This document shows positions 60,107 to 64,000 of a stretch of DNA of 64,000 bases, piece by piece (within the stretch, counting starts at the first letter, position 1; every line of letters begins with the position of its first letter). The notes below the pieces were generated by a model that was not told where the DNA came from, made no database searches, and saw nothing but the letters and a program-made list of their open reading frames with translations. The translations under genes were made by a program, and so were the position numbers. Source of the DNA: Thermococcus sp. M36 (GTDB lineage: Archaea > Methanobacteriota_B > Thermococci > Thermococcales > Thermococcaceae); contig NZ_SNUH01000002.1 in NCBI RefSeq assembly GCF_012027355.1, positions 441,991 to 505,990 on the forward strand, given 5' to 3'.

Positions 60107-61612
60107 TCAGTAGTCTATCTCTCCCCTCTCCTTCAGCTCCCGGTACATGCGCCATGTTATTATCGGCTTCTTTGCCGCCAGAACGTCGTCAACCCTCTTT
60201 ATCGTCGTGTTGTGGGGGGCACCCTTGACGATTTCGGGGTTACTGTATGCCTCTTCGCTTATCTTCTTGAGGGCCTCAACGTAGGCGTCGAGCTCCTCCC
60301 TGCTGACGGTTTCGGTTGGCTCTATCATTAGCGCCTCGTGCACTATCAGCGGGAAGTAAACTGTGGGGGCGTGCATCCCAAAGTCCAAGAGCCTCTTGGC
60401 GACGTCCATCGCCGTCACACCGGTCTCCTTCTTCATAGGCTCTGCCGAAAAGACGACCTCGTGCTTCCTGAGCTCCTTGTGGGGCAGTTCGTAGCCCTTA
60501 GTCCCCTTGAGCTTCTGGGTGAGGTAGTTAGCGTTGAGCACGGCTACTTCGCTGACCTCTTTAAGGCCATCCCTTCCCATTATCTTGAGGTACGTGAGGG
60601 CCCTAACCATGACCGCGAAGTTGCCGTAGAGCTCCTTGACCTTACCTATGCTCTTGGGCACGTCGTAGTCGAGGTAGTAGCCGCGCTCCTCATCGTAGCC
60701 GACCAGAGGGACGGGCAGGTAGTCCTTCAGGAAGTCCTTGACTCCGACGGGCCCGCTTCCAGGGCCGCCTCCGCCGTGCGGTGTCGAGAAGGTCTTGTGG
60801 AGGTTGAGGTGCACTACGTCGAAGCCCATGTCGCCGGGCCTTATCTTCCCGAGGACGGCGTTGAGGTTGGCGCCGTCGTAGTAGAGCAGGCCACCGGCTT
60901 TGTGCACTATCTTCGCTATCTCCAGTATCTCGTCCTCGAAGATGCCAAGGGTGTTGGGGTTCGTGAGCATTAAACCGGCAGTCCTCTCGCTCACCGCGTT
61001 CTCAAGGGCTTCCAGATCGACGGTTCCGTTCTCGTTGGAGGGTATCTCAATGACCTTGAAGCCTGCCATTGCTGCACTCGCTGGATTCGTTCCGTGGGCC
61101 GAGTCGGGGACGAGCATCTCCGTCCTCTGCGTTTCACCCCGGTCGAGGTGGTAGGCGCGGATTATCATGACTCCGGTGAACTCGCCGTTGGCACCGGCAG
61201 CGGGCTGAAGGGTGAAGCGGTCCATTCCGGTGATTTCCTTGAGCCACTGTTCAAGCTCCCACATTATCTTGAGAGCTCCCTGGACGGTTCTCTCGTCCTG
61301 GTACGGGTGGACGTAGGCGACGCCCGGATGGGCGGCAATCTCCTCGTTTATCTTGGGGTTGTACTTCATGGTGCACGAGCCGAGCGGGTAGATGCCGTTA
61401 TCGACGCCGTAGTTCATCTCGCTCAGGCGGGTGTAGTGCTTGACGACCTCTGGCTCGCTCAGCTCGGGAAGGTTGAGCGGGCTTTTCCTCCTCAGCTTTT
61501 CAGGGATTTCAACCTTAACGTCCTCGATCGGCTTGGGGAGGGTGTAGCCAATTCTCTCTGGGCGTGAGAGCTCAAAAATGGTTGGCTCATCCCATTTGGC
61601 CTGCCTGAACAT
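60107..61612 (-). CDS. gcvPB: glycine dehydrogenase (decarboxylating) subunit 2
   Basis: A 501-residue PLP-binding half of the split P-protein of the glycine cleavage system. The PLP lysine is in [16 protein letters not shown] near residue 273. The start [15 protein letters not shown] at 61612 follows GAGGTGGTG. It lies 10 bases after gcvPA; together they release CO2 from glycine. Confidence 0.95.
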   Translation of the reverse strand: MFRQAKWDEPTIFELSRPERIGYTLPKPIEDVKVEIPEKLRRKSPLNLPELSEPEVVKHYTRLSEMNYGVDNGIYPLGSCTMKYNPKINEEIAAHPGVAYVHPYQDERTVQGALKIMWELEQWLKEITGMDRFTLQPAAGANGEFTGVMIIRAYHLDRGETQRTEMLVPDSAHGTNPASAAMAGFKVIEIPSNENGTVDLEALENAVSERTAGLMLTNPNTLGIFEDEILEIAKIVHKAGGLLYYDGANLNAVLGKIRPGDMGFDVVHLNLHKTFSTPHGGGGPGSGPVGVKDFLKDYLPVPLVGYDEERGYYLDYDVPKSIGKVKELYGNFAVMVRALTYLKIMGRDGLKEVSEVAVLNANYLTQKLKGTKGYELPHKELRKHEVVFSAEPMKKETGVTAMDVAKRLLDFGMHAPTVYFPLIVHEALMIEPTETVSREELDAYVEALKKISEEAYSNPEIVKGAPHNTTIKRVDDVLAAKKPIITWRMYRELKERGEIDY

Positions 61613-61622
61613 CTTCACCACC

Positions 61623-62978
61623 TCACAGCCCCGCCTCACCTATTATCTCCCTCAGAGCTCCAATGAGGGCATCAACCCACTCCTTCCTCGTCGTTTCAGT
61701 GGCCGCGAACAGTGCCACCCCACCAAGCTCGGGGAAGTGCTTCCCTATGTAGTAGCCGCCGTGTATACCATTCTCAAGGAGCCTCTCATGGATGACATCG
61801 TAGGGAACCTCGAACTTAACAGGCACGTCCTTGAAGTTGACTCCATCGAAGACTACCTCCCCGACTTCGCTCAGGCGCCTCTTGAGGTAGGCGGTGTTCT
61901 TGAGTATGACCTCTCCAAGCTCCCTCAGCCCCTTCGGCCCGAGGGTGGCCAGGTGAATCGCGGCCGCAACGGCCACCAACGCTTCGTTTGAACAGATGTT
62001 TGAGGTGGCCTTTGCGCGCCTTATGTGCTGCTCCCTCGTCTGGAGCGTCATCACGAAGGCCCTCTTCCCGTCCGCAGTCTTGGTCATGCCTATTATCCTT
62101 CCCGGCATCTGGCGGATAAGCTTCCTGTCGTTCCTCGTCGCAAAGATGCCAGCCCTCGGCCCGCCAAAGTTCATTGGGCTACCGAAGTAAGCAGCCTCGC
62201 CGACGACTATGTCCGCACCGAGCTCTCCGGGGGCCTCAACAATCCCGAGTATCGTCGGGTCAACTCCGACCACGAAGAGCGCCCCCGCGTCGTGGGCGAT
62301 CTCCCCGACTTCTCCGATGTTTTCCTCAAGAAGGCCGAAGAAGTTGGGAATCTCTATGTAGACACCCGCCGCACCCTCAACCTCTTCCTTGAGCTTCTCA
62401 AGGTCGAGCTGGCCGTTTTCGTCCCAGGGGATATCTACTATCTCAAGGCCCGGGCCGGCGGCGTAGGTTTCGAGGACTCTCTTCTTCTCCGGGCTGAGGT
62501 GCTTCGGCACCACGAACTTGTTCCTTTTAGTTACGCGGGCGCTCATCAAGGCGGCCTCTGCCATAGCAGTGCCCCAGTCATACATTGACGAGTTCACTAT
62601 CGGCAGTCCCACAAGTTCCGCTATGAGGCTCTGGTACTCAAAGAGGGCCTGGAGCATGCCCTGGCTTATCTCTGGCTGGTAGGGGGTGTAGGCTGTGAGG
62701 AACTCGCTCCTTTCGATAAGGTACTTAACGTGGGCCGGGACGTAGTGGAAGTAGGTTCCAGCACCGAGGAAGCTCGGCATTTCGAGGACTGTCCTGTTCT
62801 GACTTAAAACGCCGTTGAGCTCAGTGAACACCTCGTATTCGCTCTTCCCCTCCGGCAGATTGAACTTCTGAACCATCCTCCTCGGGACGTCGGAGAAGAG
62901 GTCTTCAATCGAGGTGAATCCGATTTCCTTCAGCATTTCATCCTTATGGGCCGAGTTTGGAAGGTAGTGCCTACCCAT
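61623..62978 (-). CDS. gcvPA: glycine dehydrogenase (decarboxylating) subunit 1
   Basis: A 451-residue N-terminal half of the split P-protein. It begins [20 protein letters not shown] after GGTGATAGG and contains [19 protein letters not shown] and [19 protein letters not shown]. The long upstream open frame is not coding. Minus-strand TATA GCATATATTAG at about 63030-63040. Confidence 0.95.
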   Translation of the reverse strand: MGRHYLPNSAHKDEMLKEIGFTSIEDLFSDVPRRMVQKFNLPEGKSEYEVFTELNGVLSQNRTVLEMPSFLGAGTYFHYVPAHVKYLIERSEFLTAYTPYQPEISQGMLQALFEYQSLIAELVGLPIVNSSMYDWGTAMAEAALMSARVTKRNKFVVPKHLSPEKKRVLETYAAGPGLEIVDIPWDENGQLDLEKLKEEVEGAAGVYIEIPNFFGLLEENIGEVGEIAHDAGALFVVGVDPTILGIVEAPGELGADIVVGEAAYFGSPMNFGGPRAGIFATRNDRKLIRQMPGRIIGMTKTADGKRAFVMTLQTREQHIRRAKATSNICSNEALVAVAAAIHLATLGPKGLRELGEVILKNTAYLKRRLSEVGEVVFDGVNFKDVPVKFEVPYDVIHERLLENGIHGGYYIGKHFPELGGVALFAATETTRKEWVDALIGALREIIGEAGL

Positions 62979-63093
62979 GCCTATCACCTTCTGAGCTTTA
63001 AGACGCTCGTTGAAAGTTGAAGCCCCGCTAATATATGCTTTGTGCCCTCGAAAGTGTGGGTGATGCGTCCAGAAAATGTTGGAAAGAAAAGAA

Positions 63094-64000
63094 TCAGCCA
63101 GTAACGCCAACGTCCTCGAAGAACTTCTCCATCAGGCCAGCGAGCAGTCTGATGTCGTACTGCATGGTCTCATAAACCGCCCACTGGACCTTGCTATACT
63201 CCCTGCCGTCGAGGGTTCTGAAACCGCTCGGTGAGTTAACGTCGAAGCTGGCGTGAACCTCTATGTTCCTTATAGCCCAGCCGTCCACGTCGCTGTCGAA
63301 CCACGCAGTGCTGTCAACGTGGGTGTAGATGTAAACGGTATCACCCGGAACGGTAATGCTTGTGTCAACGAACGGGTTCGGATCCTGGTCATAGCGAGCG
63401 ATGAGGTTCCAGTTCTTATCGTAGATCTCGATGTAGCCGAGGGTCTTGAAGTAGGCGTTCTGCATGTCGATGTCCTTGAATACCAGGGTTATCGAGCTGG
63501 CACCCTTGAACTCAAGCTTGAGGACGCTCCAGTCGCCCTTTCTGAGGGTTCTCGTCCAGAAATAGCTTCCGAGGTGGCCCCACTCGCTCCAGAGGTTGAT
63601 GTCCCTGCCTGTGGCATATAGCATGTACCTCCAGGAATTATGAGCGGCGAGATCGGCGTACGCCCAGGCGACGCCGTTGGAGAGGCTCATATGCCCGTTC
63701 TCGTTGTCCGTGAGGTATATGTCGTAGCCCTGGATAAACCTGGACTTTTCCTGAGGTATCTGCCACCACTTTATGGGGGTTAGGTCGAGCGGGACGCGGT
63801 TGTTCAGAATGTCATCCGCAACGGTCGGTGAAACCTCGTTCTCAACGAAGTCGTGGGCGTTCTCAACGTACTTCTCCTGCTCAAGGTCTTCGAAGAGGTG
63901 CGGGGTCTGGTGGCCTATGAGCATGGACTGATCCTCGATTATGTGGAGCGCCCTGCCGAGGTAATACATTGCCCCGGCGCGGTCTCCCTGCCTCCAGAGC
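63094..64000 (-). CDS. secreted protein with zinc-dependent phospholipase C-like domain (5' end outside window)
   Basis: Partial: at least 301 residues. The stretch [26 protein letters not shown] has the spacing of a zinc phospholipase C or S1/P1 nuclease helix with metal-binding His and Asp. [11 protein letters not shown] follows. The C-terminal half is beta-rich ([40 protein letters not shown]), like an extracellular binding domain. The N-terminus and any signal peptide lie outside the window. Confidence 0.7.
   Translation of the reverse strand, partial: LWRQGDRAGAMYYLGRALHIIEDQSMLIGHQTPHLFEDLEQEKYVENAHDFVENEVSPTVADDILNNRVPLDLTPIKWWQIPQEKSRFIQGYDIYLTDNENGHMSLSNGVAWAYADLAAHNSWRYMLYATGRDINLWSEWGHLGSYFWTRTLRKGDWSVLKLEFKGASSITLVFKDIDMQNAYFKTLGYIEIYDKNWNLIARYDQDPNPFVDTSITVPGDTVYIYTHVDSTAWFDSDVDGWAIRNIEVHASFDVNSPSGFRTLDGREYSKVQWAVYETMQYDIRLLAGLMEKFFEDVGVTG

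Noticed and set aside
62979-63110. 44-codon extension of gcvPA
   Set aside because: It contains the TATA box, and homologues begin MGRHYLPNS after GGTGATAGG.

Overview
The window comes from a hyperthermophilic euryarchaeon of the order Thermococcales, most likely Thermococcus. The evidence is an RNA polymerase with a single B subunit and split A'/A'' subunits, archaeal ribosomal proteins (L37Ae, L15e, L30e), a GH57 branching enzyme whose catalytic residues fall at the positions known from T. kodakarensis, a proteasome beta subunit, FttA/aCPSF1, an archaeal mevalonate pathway, and BRE/TATA promoters with GGTG-type ribosome binding sites. I did not fix the species.

Layout. 0-7.5 kb: exosome-type superoperon genes (Brix protein, rpoP, rpl37ae), tRNA-Leu, rpiA, then psmB-fttA-threonine synthase-like genes. 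7.5-18.6 kb: gdhA, an NSS transporter with a 34-aa partner, a PII protein, the branching enzyme, a gene remnant, RqcH/NEMF, nikR and a DUF389 protein. 18.7-23.4 kb: a membrane protein, trpB2 with a long structured upstream region, rnp3 and a COG1325 gene, and a decayed vapBC pair. 23.4-26.5 and 33.1-36.7 kb: two AT-richer accessory islands of secreted proteins whose signal-peptide coding regions and promoters are nearly the same although the mature proteins differ. 26.5-33 kb: rpl15e, an M24 peptidase, an amidohydrolase and leuS with a long leader. 36.7-45.1 kb: a methyltransferase, then idsA, RNase J, fni, ipk, mvk, a MEMO protein and a second threonine synthase, all on the minus strand. 45.1-48.9 kb: uridine phosphorylase, tRNA-Cys and tRNA-Ser, nreA, a C/D box sRNA and a phosphodiesterase. 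48.9-58.3 kb: the rpoH-rpoB-rpoA1-rpoA2-rpl30e-nusA-rps12-rps7 operon. 58.3-59.7 kb: a repeat-rich gene-free stretch and three tRNAs. 59.7-64 kb: a small protein, the split glycine decarboxylase P-protein, and a secreted protein cut by the window edge.

The window holds a large share of the information-processing machinery: RNA polymerase, ribosomal proteins, the FttA termination factor, RNase J, RNase P p30, RqcH and LeuRS. It also holds most of the late mevalonate/isoprenoid route.

The observations most worth following are: (1) the threonine synthase homologue downstream of fttA has Arg where the PLP-binding Lys should be and carries a C-terminal winged helix, so it looks like a PLP-fold sensor/regulator; (2) the last codons of leuS are repeated 1.5 kb downstream, bracketing a secreted-protein cassette; (3) the regions upstream of trpB2 and leuS can form elaborate RNA structures; (4) the gene-free stretch upstream of rpoH contains palindromes and repeated units.
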